From contig JAUXYG010000048.1 of assembly GCA_030694525.1 (NCBI GenBank), positions 1-35,734 of the forward strand: a DNA stretch of 35,734 nucleotides. Direction: 5' to 3'. Every line of letters begins with the position of its first letter. Position 1 is the first letter of the stretch. Below are positions 8,630-17,969 of the stretch, one piece after another. The notes under the pieces were generated by a model that worked only from the letters and a program-made list of their open reading frames with translations, was not told where the DNA came from and ran no database searches. This stretch comes from Legionella sp. GTDB taxonomy: Bacteria; Pseudomonadota; Gammaproteobacteria; Legionellales; Legionellaceae. The position numbers and the translations under genes were made by a program.

Positions 8630-9687
8630 ATATTCTAGCCGATGCTGCCTTGCCAGGACTTGATGAAGCGTTTCCAGCTCCTTTTAATCTTACACGCTAC
8701 CATCATCCAGGAGAAATTGGCAGATTGCTTGAGAAACAGGACATTCTTCTTTGTCGTTCGACCTTAAAGGTTAACCCTAACTTATTTATAGATCACAAAC
8801 CTCGCTATGTTGCCACAGCAAGCAGTGGCACCGATCATTTAGACAGATTTTATTTGCAAAAACAGAATATTACCATTATTGATGCCAAAGGGTGTAATGC
8901 CATTTCGGTTGCCGATTATGTGATGTCTATTGTTGCTTATTTACAACAAAAAAATCAGCTAGAGATTAATTCAGCCGGGATTATTGGTATGGGTAAAGTC
9001 GGTACTCAGGTATTTAGTCGATTAAAAGCAGTTACGACGGAAATTATTCCCTTTGACCCATTAAGAGAATCACACGACACTCTGTTTAAAAGTAACTCTT
9101 TAGACCATTTATATGACTGTGATCTAATATGCATACATGCCGAATTTCATCAAAATCATCCATATCCCAGTTCGAATTTATTAAATGCTGAATTCTTCAA
9201 ACGGCTTAAACCCGGTTGTGTCATTATTAATGCGGCAAGAGGCGGTATAGTAAATGAAGAGGATCTGTTACAGGTGGCTGAATCACTGATTTATTGTACT
9301 GATGTATTTAGCAATGAACCGGCTATAGATAAACGAATCGTAGCGGCCGCGACCCTCTGCACCCCTCATATTGCAGGACATAGTCTTGAGGCGAAATATA
9401 ACGCTGTTGCCATAGTGAGCAAAAAACTCCATGATCTAATGGCACTGCCCTATCCAGAATTTGCAAAACCGGTGAGTCCCATAATACAGAAATGGAATAA
9501 CGATTTACCATGGCAGAATCAAATATTATCTTTATACAATCCATTTACTGAAAGTGCAGCATTAAAAGGTGCGGCAGATTTAGAATCTACTTTTATTTCA
9601 TTACGAAAAAAACATCAAATAAGACATGACTTTCAAGAGTATTTTAATGGATCAAATAAATGGATTAACTCCCAACTTCCGAATTAA
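8626..9687 (+). CDS. pdxB: Erythronate-4-phosphate dehydrogenase
   Basis: NAD-dependent oxidoreductase of the D-2-hydroxyacid dehydrogenase family, second step of the DXP-independent pyridoxal phosphate pathway (4-phosphoerythronate to 2-oxo-3-hydroxy-4-phosphobutanoate). The PdxB-type opening MNILADAALPGLDEAF, RSTLKVN and the ATASSGTDHLD segment are diagnostic. The NAD loop GIIGMGKVGTQV and catalytic Arg (NAARGGIV), Glu (VFSNEP) and His (TPHIAGHSLE) are all in place. The C-terminal PdxB dimerisation extension is present, giving 353 residues, slightly short of the usual 380. It overlaps the upstream membrane protease by 4 bp. Confidence 0.93.
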   Translation: MNILADAALPGLDEAFPAPFNLTRYHHPGEIGRLLEKQDILLCRSTLKVNPNLFIDHKPRYVATASSGTDHLDRFYLQKQNITIIDAKGCNAISVADYVMSIVAYLQQKNQLEINSAGIIGMGKVGTQVFSRLKAVTTEIIPFDPLRESHDTLFKSNSLDHLYDCDLICIHAEFHQNHPYPSSNLLNAEFFKRLKPGCVIINAARGGIVNEEDLLQVAESLIYCTDVFSNEPAIDKRIVAAATLCTPHIAGHSLEAKYNAVAIVSKKLHDLMALPYPEFAKPVSPIIQKWNNDLPWQNQILSLYNPFTESAALKGAADLESTFISLRKKHQIRHDFQEYFNGSNKWINSQLPN

Positions 9688-9720
9688 TGTAAAGAATAAA
9701 TTCTCTGCCGAGCTAATCTG

Positions 9721-10332
9721 TCATAAATCACCTTGATAAACCATAGTAGTAATTGAAAATTGATTGTCTATTGAAAAATTGGAGCGGACTTCAAACCCAT
9801 GGGCCAAATAAAAATTAATGGCACTTGGGCTACTGGTTTGAAGATAAATAGGTAGCTTTTGATTTTGAGCCAATTGAATCAAATACTGCAATGCACAATG
9901 GCCGAATCCTTGGCGTACTTTATCTGGTGAAGTTGCCATTATCCATAAGTACCAGTGTTTTTGATTTCCCATAATCCTTTTTCGCTCATCTGAAACGCGT
10001 TCATTTAACCAGATTAATCGCTTTAAAGATTCTTTATTAGCCAGAAAAGGGATTTTCAACAACCCACAACGAATGTTACGTAAGTGACTATACCCCACAT
10101 CACCGGGTTTTTTTGCCAGCAAAATAGCCTCTAAATTTGAAGTTTTTAAAGCAATTCCATATCTAATACAGTATTTAATCCAGGCTTTATTGAAATGATA
10201 TTCAATTTGACGTGTATTCCTTTCAGTAGCGAAAAGCCATTGATGCATAGGATAATTTGTAAAGGCATGCACTAATTTATCGGCTACTTGCCCTACATCA
10301 TTCCATTCAATATCGAATAAATCGTACATCAT
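9721..10332 (-). CDS. GNAT-family acetyltransferase
   Basis: Predicted acetyl-CoA-dependent N-acetyltransferase of 203 residues. Motif A is visible as LWIMATSPDKVRQGFGHCAL, where RQGFGH is the acetyl-CoA pyrophosphate loop (Q/RxxGxG/A). Motif B follows as IYLQTSSPSAINFYLAHGFE. The N-terminal half matches no substrate class I know. It begins 15 bp after the end of the CrtC-like/prenyl-synthase gene on the same strand, so it is probably expressed with it, and could act on a product of that enzyme or have an unrelated role. Two consecutive ATGs are possible starts; the upstream one is given. Confidence 0.82.
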   Translation of the reverse strand: MMYDLFDIEWNDVGQVADKLVHAFTNYPMHQWLFATERNTRQIEYHFNKAWIKYCIRYGIALKTSNLEAILLAKKPGDVGYSHLRNIRCGLLKIPFLANKESLKRLIWLNERVSDERKRIMGNQKHWYLWIMATSPDKVRQGFGHCALQYLIQLAQNQKLPIYLQTSSPSAINFYLAHGFEVRSNFSIDNQFSITTMVYQGDL

Positions 10333-10347
10333 CCATTCTTCTTCAGA

Positions 10348-12540
10348 TTAGGTTTTTTGATTTAAGTGTATTTCCAGAATATAAATTCCCGCGTAATAAA
10401 GCATCGCCTTATAAATGGAGTCCGGGAGATGTGGTTCTAATTCCTCCCATGCTTGAGCCACTATAGTTTTTGCTTTTTGGATGCATATATCAATAATACC
10501 CATTTCATTAAATAATGAAACCAATTTAGCCAACTCGTCTCTTTTCTTATATACGATGATTTCTGTTAGCCAAAGCCTTTGCTGACTGGTTAATTGCGGA
10601 ATCGACAGAACAATAGGCAAGGTTATTTTTGCTGACATCACATCTTCTTCAAGAGAACGCTCATCCCCAGTGTAAGCTATAGCATCATCAATGTATTGAA
10701 AAGCGAGACCTATTTTAAAAGCATATTCACCCAGCATACTTATTTGTTCAGGAGTCCCCCCGCCCAATACCGCTCCCATCTCAGCAAGTGATTTACCCGC
10801 GCTTCCTGTTTTAAGTCCATGTAATGCATTAATCACATCCAGTAAATGATGGTTATCACCGCACTCAATTGCTTCAAAGAGTAAATCCTGCATTCCGGAA
10901 ACATCAGCGCACTGACCTAAAATTGTACTAATTGATATATCAAAATAGGTTGTGTAGATATCTTTTAGCTGCGACATGCTTAACTTGCCCTGATCCAAAA
11001 ACGAGTTAAAAAGGAAAAATCCCAACAAACCCGAATTAATGGCTTTATCGACACCATATAATTCATGAATAGATTGCTTGCCTCGCCGCATTTTCGAATT
11101 ATCCTGGATGTCATCAAGGATTAAAGTAGAGGATTGAATTAATTCAATCATTCCCGCCCACTCACGAAAATGCTCGGAATTTCCCCCGACCGCATTAAGA
11201 CTTATAAAGCACAACAAAGATCGCCAGCATTTGCCTTTACGCAAAACCATATCACGTAAAGGCTCAAGCCCCCCTGCATAGAGCTTTTGATAAGGAATAT
11301 CATTAATATATTTTGCTAATATTGAATCTCTAACCGCAACCGTACCAAAATCATTTCTATCTGGTAACAATTGATGCTCCTCGACTTCTTTAAGAGTTAA
11401 TTGGGATGCAGCCTCTATTAATTTTTTGGGATTAGTGAATAAATTCTGACCCATATTCCGCATTTCAACATAACCCATTCCCTTGATAACCTCTTTGTTA
11501 CAGTGATAAGTCACCGCAATGGCACCCTCATAAAAGGCTGGATTTGCAACCAATGTAGGTAATTCCTGATCATAAAAAAGAGTGTCAATAAACAACTCTG
11601 CTTCAAGATCTGGTATTACAATTTTCCATTTTACCGGGTATTCAACTAACGTCCTGCTGCTTTTCCAGAAGGCCTGGTTTTCAATGGTAAAATCAGAATA
11701 AGTTTTTGAATTACCATATTTATCAATATAAATAACGACATATTCTTTTGGTGTTGTCATATCCTGATTGAAAATCTGATAAATTGACAATTGCTCCTTA
11801 TTTTCTAATTGTATTGAAAACCATAACCAACTTAAATCGGCCGTACTTATTTTAGCGTCTTTATTAATACTGTATTCATGATCATACCAGGCAGTTCCAA
11901 TGATTTTTTCAGAATTACAGGAGCCACTTACCTCCCCATAAGGCAGAAAATAATAAAACATTTGCTCCATTTCAGACTCTTTAGATAAGACAATGCCATC
12001 TTGCCCATGTAATATGGGTTTACTTAACATATTTAATCTGAAATCAATGTTCATCAATGGATCGTTGATCGAAAGGAAATATTCATCACCATTCTTCCTA
12101 AAACTTGAATCACCAAATTGAGCGTGAAGTTCAGCATTTGTCACAGCTAAACTTATTTCCATAACCCTATCCGGAAGAACAGCTCCATTATCCTTAATCA
12201 TTTGGGCAAGATAACTCAGAAAGGGGTTATTCTCTTTATTATTATCAACAAGAGCGGTATAAATTTCTTCAGAAATGAATTTGTCAATAATCGTGGAAGA
12301 GAAAAATTTTTTATTTTGATGGTCTGTTAAAGCATAAATTACAAAATGGCAGGGCTTGGGTCTATCCTTACTTTTTACTTTAAAAAAACTGAAAACGAAA
12401 CTGAACTTGCGACTGTTATTGTTTTCTTCATTAAAATGAAAATTAAAATACCACCATTCCAGATTTGATTGTTCATGAGGTAAATCCTGTTGTTTTAAAT
12501 CAATGGCACCATTAGATGACTCTTTGGTTACTTGATACAT
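10348..12540 (-). CDS. CrtC/AttH-like domain fused to isoprenyl diphosphate synthase
   Basis: A 730-residue fusion. Residues about 1-375 look like the lipocalin-type AttH/carotenoid 1,2-hydratase (CrtC) family: LEWWYFNFHF near 27-36, WYDHEYS ending at 224, and GMGYVEMRN near 354 are that family's landmark motifs. Residues about 400-730 are an all-helical trans-isoprenyl diphosphate synthase. They include GGLEPLRDMVLRKGKCWR, the first Asp-rich motif DDIQD at 476-480 followed by KMRRGK, GLKTGS, and a second motif FQYIDDAIAY with Asp618-Asp619. Both metal-binding sites therefore look able to work. Chain length of the product cannot be told from sequence. There is no phytoene synthase, desaturase or terpene cyclase nearby. 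AAGGAAG precedes the ATG, but this site lies in one arm of an inverted repeat (12551-12581). A GNAT acetyltransferase follows at 15 bp. Confidence 0.85.
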   Translation of the reverse strand: MYQVTKESSNGAIDLKQQDLPHEQSNLEWWYFNFHFNEENNNSRKFSFVFSFFKVKSKDRPKPCHFVIYALTDHQNKKFFSSTIIDKFISEEIYTALVDNNKENNPFLSYLAQMIKDNGAVLPDRVMEISLAVTNAELHAQFGDSSFRKNGDEYFLSINDPLMNIDFRLNMLSKPILHGQDGIVLSKESEMEQMFYYFLPYGEVSGSCNSEKIIGTAWYDHEYSINKDAKISTADLSWLWFSIQLENKEQLSIYQIFNQDMTTPKEYVVIYIDKYGNSKTYSDFTIENQAFWKSSRTLVEYPVKWKIVIPDLEAELFIDTLFYDQELPTLVANPAFYEGAIAVTYHCNKEVIKGMGYVEMRNMGQNLFTNPKKLIEAASQLTLKEVEEHQLLPDRNDFGTVAVRDSILAKYINDIPYQKLYAGGLEPLRDMVLRKGKCWRSLLCFISLNAVGGNSEHFREWAGMIELIQSSTLILDDIQDNSKMRRGKQSIHELYGVDKAINSGLLGFFLFNSFLDQGKLSMSQLKDIYTTYFDISISTILGQCADVSGMQDLLFEAIECGDNHHLLDVINALHGLKTGSAGKSLAEMGAVLGGGTPEQISMLGEYAFKIGLAFQYIDDAIAYTGDERSLEEDVMSAKITLPIVLSIPQLTSQQRLWLTEIIVYKKRDELAKLVSLFNEMGIIDICIQKAKTIVAQAWEELEPHLPDSIYKAMLYYAGIYILEIHLNQKT

Positions 12541-12550
12541 ATACAGCTTC

Positions 12551-12581
12551 CTTATACATCGTTATCAACGTCCTGTATAAG
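12551..12581 (-). promoter_or_regulatory. Inverted repeat overlapping the ribosome-binding site of the fusion gene
   Basis: CTTATACA (12551-12558) and TGTATAAG (12574-12581) form a perfect 8 bp inverted repeat; a nested CGTT/AACG adds an inner stem. On the transcript the TGTATAAG arm runs into the AAGGAAG ribosome-binding site of the gene starting at 12540. It could be an operator or a translation-limiting hairpin. The rest of the 297 bp gap to murE is AT-rich with no clear element. Confidence 0.5.
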
Positions 12582-12837
12582 TTAAATCCTTTATTTAAGG
12601 CATGTTATTAGCAATTAGAATCTTTATATTGAAGTATTTTTTGATATGAATAAGAAATTGAGTGGTACTTGATGGTATTTTAGACGATATGGATGAAATT
12701 TTCCTATTTTTTAAGCGAAAATGGATAAATATTTATAATTTAAATAGAAAAAATAATCATCTTTGTTCTAAATTGAATGTTTTTAAACAAGCTTAGTTGG
12801 TTTAGAGGTTTAAATAGACTCAAGTAAGATCAACCTC

Positions 12838-14304
12838 TTACGTACTAACCTTGCTTCTCTGAATCCATCTTTTAACAACTTCCTGATCAGAAAAATCATA
12901 TTTAACGGATCCTATTTGCTGATATGACTCATGCCCTTTTCCTGCAATAACAATAATATCATTTATAGCCGCATTATTTAGAGCATACGCTATGGCCTCT
13001 TCACGGTTGATAATGCAATGAATCCCAACGGATGAAGTGATACCGCTAGCTATCTCATTAATAATAGTCTCAGGATCCTCACTGCGAGGATTGTCACTGG
13101 TAATAATAATTTTATCAGCAATAGAACCAGCAGCTTGCCCCATCACAGGCCGTTTGGATTTATCCCGGTCGCCACCACAGCCAAAAACCACCCATAATTT
13201 ACCTTTTTTTAATTGACTGAGCGTGGATAAAACATTCTGCAAGGCATCAGGAGTGTGGGCATAATCAACCAGTACATAAGGTTCAGTAGCGACAATTTCC
13301 ATTCGTCCTGGTGCAGCTTTTAAGTGAGTCATAGCATGAACCACTTTATCTACAGCATAACCACTAGCCAGTAAACTGGTGCAAATTGCCAAACTGTTGT
13401 ATATGTTAAATTCACCTAATGCATTGATTTTTAATGCAAAAGAGCCCCACGGAGAGCGAACTTCGATGTTAGTGCCCTGCAGGTCTACTTTCCATGATAC
13501 CGCCTGCACGTCACACTGCTCCTGCATACCATAACTTATTTGTTTTACAGCGGGATTAATACGTTTGCTCATGAATTCGTAGTAGGAATCATCACGATTG
13601 AGTATCGCGCACTCCAATTTATCTCCTTGAAACAACTGTGCTTTGGCTGTTGCATACGCATCCATGGTGAGGTGGTAATCGAGATGATCAAGGGTCAAAT
13701 TAGTGAATATTGCCTGTTTAAATTCGATGGTTGCGACACGCTTTTGACTTAATGCATGAGATGAGACTTCCATACATACTTGTTTCAAACCCTGTTGTTT
13801 GTATTGATGTAACAGGCTTTGCAGACAAAGAGCGTCAGGTGTTGTGTTGTTTAAAGGACTTAAATTATCAACCGGCCCTTGGCCAATAGTCCCTATGTAG
13901 GCCGCAGGATTTCCTAATAAATGATGGGCTTGCGCCAATTGGTAGGCAATGGTAGTTTTTCCATTGGTACCGGTGATGCCTGTTACGTTTAAAGATTTGC
14001 TCGGATGGTCATAAAATCTGTTAGCAATTGCCGCTAAATTACCGGCCAAATTCGGGATAGCTACGCAGGGAACAGTTGCAGGAAACGTGCAAGAAACAGG
14101 TAAGTTCTCAGGCTCATAAACAATAGCCACAGCACCTGCCGCTATTGCTTGAGCCATGAATATACGCCCATCAGCAAGTGCTCCTGGATAAGCAATAAAC
14201 AAATCACCAGCCCTGACTAGTCGACTGTCATTATTAATATTAAGAACATCACAATCAGTACTCTGCAATTCTAACCAGGGTTTTAATAATTGACTTAGTT
14301 TCAC
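12838..14304 (-). CDS. murE: UDP-MurNAc-L-Ala-D-Glu:meso-diaminopimelate ligase
   Basis: Cytoplasmic Mur ligase adding meso-diaminopimelate to the peptidoglycan precursor. GITGTNGKTT (about residues 109-118) is the ATP P-loop of Mur ligases, and DNPRSEDP (about 404) is the DNPR motif that selects meso-diaminopimelate. The GKGHESYQ segment of the C-terminal domain is also present. The frame opens at a TTG (14319), but GGAG lies 9 bases before a GTG at 14304, giving an N-terminus MKLSQLLKPW that fits the family; I chose it, for 488 residues. It lies 40 bp after ftsI. MurF and the rest of the dcw cluster do not follow: the next gene on this strand is the prenyl-synthase fusion. Confidence 0.94.
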   Translation of the reverse strand: MKLSQLLKPWLELQSTDCDVLNINNDSRLVRAGDLFIAYPGALADGRIFMAQAIAAGAVAIVYEPENLPVSCTFPATVPCVAIPNLAGNLAAIANRFYDHPSKSLNVTGITGTNGKTTIAYQLAQAHHLLGNPAAYIGTIGQGPVDNLSPLNNTTPDALCLQSLLHQYKQQGLKQVCMEVSSHALSQKRVATIEFKQAIFTNLTLDHLDYHLTMDAYATAKAQLFQGDKLECAILNRDDSYYEFMSKRINPAVKQISYGMQEQCDVQAVSWKVDLQGTNIEVRSPWGSFALKINALGEFNIYNSLAICTSLLASGYAVDKVVHAMTHLKAAPGRMEIVATEPYVLVDYAHTPDALQNVLSTLSQLKKGKLWVVFGCGGDRDKSKRPVMGQAAGSIADKIIITSDNPRSEDPETIINEIASGITSSVGIHCIINREEAIAYALNNAAINDIIVIAGKGHESYQQIGSVKYDFSDQEVVKRWIQRSKVST

Positions 14305-14344
14305 CGCCGTATGCTCCAATTGTTATTTGAGTACCTGTTTAAAA

Positions 14345-16009
14345 TTAACCTACCGGTTCATCTGTGGGTATATTAAATAATCGCAAGGAACCAGCCATTA
14401 CCTTGGAAAACAGTGGAGCAGCAACTGCCGCTGCATAATAACCTTTTTGCGACGGTTCGTGAATAATGACGACAACCACAAACTTTGGTTTGGATACCGG
14501 CGCTATTCCCATAAAACTCGAGGTATACCTTCGATCTTTATATCCGTCTTTACCTGCTACCCGTGCAGTTCCTGTTTTTCCTGCAACCCTGTAACCAGGC
14601 ACACGAGCACTTTTTCCAGTGCCGTCTTTACCCAGTACTGCTTCCATCATTTCCAAAACCTGTTCTGCAGTTTTGGGTTTCATGACCTGAATGCCCGGTG
14701 TTGGGGTATCATTGTGAAGCAAAGTTACGGGCATGAGCTTACCTTGATTCGCAAAAATCAAACTGGCTTTAGCCAATTGTAATGCCGTAACCGAAAGTCC
14801 GTAACCAAATCCTAAAGTAGCCAGCACGAAAGGATTTGCATCTTTGGCTTTTACTATTGCTCCTTCACTTTCACCTGGATAGGCACTTTCAGTTCGTTGG
14901 CCAAATCCACTTCTTTGTAATAAACCGATTAATTGCTCTGGTGGGCTTGCTAAAACCATTTTAGTCACACCTACGTTACTTGAGTGCTGTAAAATTCCCG
15001 TAACGTCGAGAACTCCGTAATTATGAACATCACGTACCGTATGCCCATGAACACTCATATAACTTGGATTCGTGTCGATCACCGTTTCAGGTTTAAACAG
15101 ACCGGTTTCCAAAGCACTGGCAATACTGAAAGGCTTAATTACGGAACCCGGCTCGAATGTATCTGTTAACGCACGATTTCGATAGGTATCCCGATCATAA
15201 TGCCCACGAGAATTAGGATTATAAGAAGGAACATTTGCCATGGCTAAAATTTCACCATTTTCCGCATCTACCACCACAACTGAGCCGGACTTGGCACCAA
15301 ACTCTTCCACAGTTTTATTCAATTCGCTATAAGCAAGGTATTGCAACCTTCTATCAATACTTAAATTTAATTCATGCCCTGGTCGTGGGTCTTTTATAAT
15401 TCCCAGCTCTTCAATGATACGACCCATGCGATCTTTTATAACTCTTTTTTTACCAACAACTCCCATCAACCAATCTTGATAAGCAAGCTCAATCCCTTCT
15501 AACCCCTGATCATCAACATTCGTGAAACCAATTAATTGAGAAATACTGTCTGAATCGGGATAATATCGTTTAAATTCTTTTTGGAAATTAATTCCAGGAA
15601 TTTTGAGTGCTGCAATTTTTTTTGACAACATGGGAGGCAGCTGTCTTTGTAAATAGAGAAATTCACGATTTTCAGCATTGACAATTTTTCTGCTTAACTC
15701 TTTTGGTGATAGGTGTAAGTACTTGGCCAACTGCATAAATTGAGGTTCATCGGGAGCAAACTCTTTAGGATTTACCCAGACTGATTCTACTGGAGTACTA
15801 ATTGCCAGTGGCGTGCCGTTCCTATCGGTTATCATGCCCCGGTAAGCAGGTATATCAATGACTCTTAAGCTGCGTGCATTGCCCTGCCCTTGCAAAAACT
15901 GACGATGTAACACAGTAAGGTCAATCATACGCCAGATTAAAATAGCCAGGATTAAAGAGAAAAATGCAGCAACAGTGACTAACCTGGCCCAATGGTTTGA
16001 TTTTTTCAT
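14345..16009 (-). CDS. ftsI: Penicillin-binding protein 3, division transpeptidase
   Basis: Class B penicillin-binding protein that cross-links septal peptidoglycan with FtsW. A short cytoplasmic tail and one membrane helix (about residues 9-28) anchor it. The pedestal domain spans roughly 45-220, including the RGMITDRNG motif. The transpeptidase domain holds SVIK with Ser289 and Lys292, SSN at 343-345, and KTGTA at 478-482. Its 554 residues are normal. It lies between ftsL (157 bp gap) and murE (40 bp) in dcw order, transcribed from the mraZ side. Confidence 0.96.
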   Translation of the reverse strand: MKKSNHWARLVTVAAFFSLILAILIWRMIDLTVLHRQFLQGQGNARSLRVIDIPAYRGMITDRNGTPLAISTPVESVWVNPKEFAPDEPQFMQLAKYLHLSPKELSRKIVNAENREFLYLQRQLPPMLSKKIAALKIPGINFQKEFKRYYPDSDSISQLIGFTNVDDQGLEGIELAYQDWLMGVVGKKRVIKDRMGRIIEELGIIKDPRPGHELNLSIDRRLQYLAYSELNKTVEEFGAKSGSVVVVDAENGEILAMANVPSYNPNSRGHYDRDTYRNRALTDTFEPGSVIKPFSIASALETGLFKPETVIDTNPSYMSVHGHTVRDVHNYGVLDVTGILQHSSNVGVTKMVLASPPEQLIGLLQRSGFGQRTESAYPGESEGAIVKAKDANPFVLATLGFGYGLSVTALQLAKASLIFANQGKLMPVTLLHNDTPTPGIQVMKPKTAEQVLEMMEAVLGKDGTGKSARVPGYRVAGKTGTARVAGKDGYKDRRYTSSFMGIAPVSKPKFVVVVIIHEPSQKGYYAAAVAAPLFSKVMAGSLRLFNIPTDEPVG

Positions 16010-16166
16010 AAATGACTACTCAAAATATTGTTTTGAAGCATCAATTACCCCATCTGAACCAATATTTAATAAATTTCTAAAGGGGCGCAGTGTACAGGAA
16101 CACCATCTAATTTTCGAGATGATTTTAATTCATCCTGGATAAGTTAATGCACCCTAATACATATTA

Positions 16167-16505
16167 TTATTTTGCATGAAGAAAATAGGTATTTTTACTA
16201 TTTGGTAAAATCATCAATAATTTATGAGTGGCCAATTCTTCAACTCGAGCCGGTGTAGCAAGGCTTGCCTGCTCCAACAGTAATTGTCCCCACTGTAATT
16301 GCAGAAAATGCGTTTGCTGAATTTCCTGCTCAACCTGACTAAACGTAGAACGATAGGAATTAGTAGTATAAATCACTGCAAAAGCACTTACTAAAAGAGA
16401 AGCTAACAATATTATCAAAAAATATATTGATTTGGACATGTGCATATCTGCCAATTGACCATTAAATAAATTGCCTTGATTGATTATCTTCGCTGCAGCA
16501 TTCAT
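16167..16505 (-). CDS. ftsL: Cell division protein FtsL
   Basis: Small bitopic division protein that forms the FtsQLB complex and helps activate FtsWI. It has an N-terminal cytoplasmic tail of about 27 residues, a membrane helix ([20 protein letters not shown]), and a short periplasmic coiled-coil region with LxxLxW-type spacing ([13 protein letters not shown]). It is 112 residues. The ATG overlaps the rsmH stop by 4 bp (ATGA), so I keep this start; ATGs within MHMSKS are alternatives. Sequence similarity in this family is weak, and position between rsmH and ftsI makes the call. Confidence 0.9.
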   Translation of the reverse strand: MNAAAKIINQGNLFNGQLADMHMSKSIYFLIILLASLLVSAFAVIYTTNSYRSTFSQVEQEIQQTHFLQLQWGQLLLEQASLATPARVEELATHKLLMILPNSKNTYFLHAK

Positions 16506-17428
16506 GCTATTTTCTCCCCTATCCTAAGTACTGCACTTCGGGCCCTTACATTCTCTTTTACTTCAACATCTTTTGGCATTACAGCTTTACCTACTCTTTT
16601 AAAATTAGTTTTAGTTTCTTCGTAACGAACCGGAACTTCAGGTGGGAGCCGCTCCCCTTGTTCCTTATTACGCATAAATTGTTTTACTATTCTGTCCTCC
16701 AGGGAGTGAAAACTAATGACCGCCAAGCGTCCACCGGGGGCCAAAACCTCCAGGCATTGCTCGAGACAACTACTTAGATCAGTTAGTTCTTCATTAACAT
16801 GGATTCGAATAGCCTGGAAAACTCGCGTTGCTGGATGCTTATGTTTTTCCCATTTTGGATTGGCTTCTTTTACTATCTCTGCCAATTGCAAAGTTGTAGT
16901 TATCGGAGCTTCCTGTCTTGCCTCAACGATAGCCCTTGCAATTCTTCCGGCAAACCGCTCTTCCCCATAAGTACGAAATACGGTAGCCATTTCATTCATT
17001 TCTGCTTCATTGATAAATTTGGCAGCATTTACTGATTGGGTCAGATCCATTCGCATATCTAATGGACCCTGTTGCATAAAACTAAATCCTCTCTCCGGAT
17101 TGTCCAGCTGTGGAGATGAAACACCCAAGTCCAATAGTATTCCGTTGACCGCCCCCAGAACATATTCTTCAGCAGCAAATTCCTTTATCCGGGCAAAGGA
17201 ACCGTGCAAAATCTTAAACCGTTTATCAGCACCAAAACGTTCCTTGGCAAATTCAATCGCGTCAGGATCTTTATCTATCGCAAATAGTCTTCCATGCTCA
17301 CCTAATTGATTTAATATCTCCTGGCTATGCCCACCCCGGCCAAAAGTACCGTCAAAATAGATGCCGTCGGGCTTAATGGCCAAGCCAGCTATAGAATCAT
17401 GTAATAATACCGAGTGATGCGTTGCCAT
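16502..17428 (-). CDS. rsmH: 16S rRNA (cytosine(1402)-N(4))-methyltransferase
   Basis: S-adenosylmethionine-dependent methyltransferase that N4-methylates C1402 in the decoding site of 16S r[14 protein letters not shown] is the cofactor-binding loop; [12 protein letters not shown] and ERGFSF are family hallmarks, and [14 protein letters not shown] near the C-terminus completes the fold. It is 308 residues, the normal length. It starts 11 bp after mraZ and overlaps ftsL by 4 bp, in the standard dcw order. Confidence 0.96.
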   Translation of the reverse strand: MATHHSVLLHDSIAGLAIKPDGIYFDGTFGRGGHSQEILNQLGEHGRLFAIDKDPDAIEFAKERFGADKRFKILHGSFARIKEFAAEEYVLGAVNGILLDLGVSSPQLDNPERGFSFMQQGPLDMRMDLTQSVNAAKFINEAEMNEMATVFRTYGEERFAGRIARAIVEARQEAPITTTLQLAEIVKEANPKWEKHKHPATRVFQAIRIHVNEELTDLSSCLEQCLEVLAPGGRLAVISFHSLEDRIVKQFMRNKEQGERLPPEVPVRYEETKTNFKRVGKAVMPKDVEVKENVRARSAVLRIGEKIA

Positions 17429-17439
17429 TTAATGTTCCA

Positions 17440-17898
17440 TTACAGAGAAAATGTTTTCATTTCTTCAGGTAAACCATCCGTTTTTGAGGCCTCTTCAACA
17501 AGCCATTGCTCACGTTTTGATTCCCAAAGCTCTTTATTCCAGACTTCAAATTTATTTCCCTGGCCAATCATCACAACATCTTTCTCTAACTGAGCGTAAT
17601 TTCTTAAAACAGTTGGTAGTAAAACCCGGCCATTACTATCAACCTCTACATCGGTAGCATGGCCGATTAACAACCGCTGTATTCGTCGCGCTGCAGCATT
17701 AAAGCTTGGTAATTTTTGCAGATTATTTTCAATAATTTGCCATTGAGCCGCGGTATAAAGGAGCAAACAAGTCTCTTCAGTATCTATAGTGACCACTAAA
17801 GGAATTTTTTCTTCGGCACCCAAAGCACTTCGATAACGCGTAGGTATTGCCAGGCGCCCTTTAGTATCGATAGTGATTGAATTGATGCCTCGAAACAT
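17440..17898 (-). CDS. mraZ: Transcriptional regulator MraZ
   Basis: AbrB-like DNA-binding regulator of the dcw cluster, which binds repeats of TGGGN type before its own gene. MFRGINSITIDTKGRLAIP is the first SpoVT/AbrB-type motif, and HATDVEVDSNGRVLLPTVLR repeats it about 70 residues on, as in all MraZ proteins. I start at the ATG at 17898 (152 residues), because the family begins MFRG. The frame opens at a GTG (17940), but that GTG is part of the predicted operator repeats. No strong Shine-Dalgarno sequence lies close to the ATG. Confidence 0.94.
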   Translation of the reverse strand: MFRGINSITIDTKGRLAIPTRYRSALGAEEKIPLVVTIDTEETCLLLYTAAQWQIIENNLQKLPSFNAAARRIQRLLIGHATDVEVDSNGRVLLPTVLRNYAQLEKDVVMIGQGNKFEVWNKELWESKREQWLVEEASKTDGLPEEMKTFSL

Positions 17899-17925
17899 AG
17901 TCTTTTTTTGTGAAGGATTTTTTCC

Positions 17926-17961
17926 TCCACAATTCTCCACTTTTTTATTATTTTAACCCAC
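17926..17961 (-). promoter_or_regulatory. Putative MraZ operator (GTGGN boxes)
   Basis: On the minus strand GTGGG (17957-17961), GTGGA (17936-17940) and GTGGA (17926-17930) occur in the same direction with periods of 21 and 10 bases, the roughly 10 bp period known for MraZ boxes in E. coli. The set lies between the predicted promoter and the mraZ start, suitable for autorepression. The boxes deviate from TGGGN at one base in two of the three. Confidence 0.6.
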
Positions 17962-17969
17962 TTTTATAC

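Noticed and set aside
12804..12838. Terminator after murE (AGAGGTT/AACCTCT)
   Set aside because: The loop is over 20 nt, one arm overlaps the stop codon, and no T-run follows.
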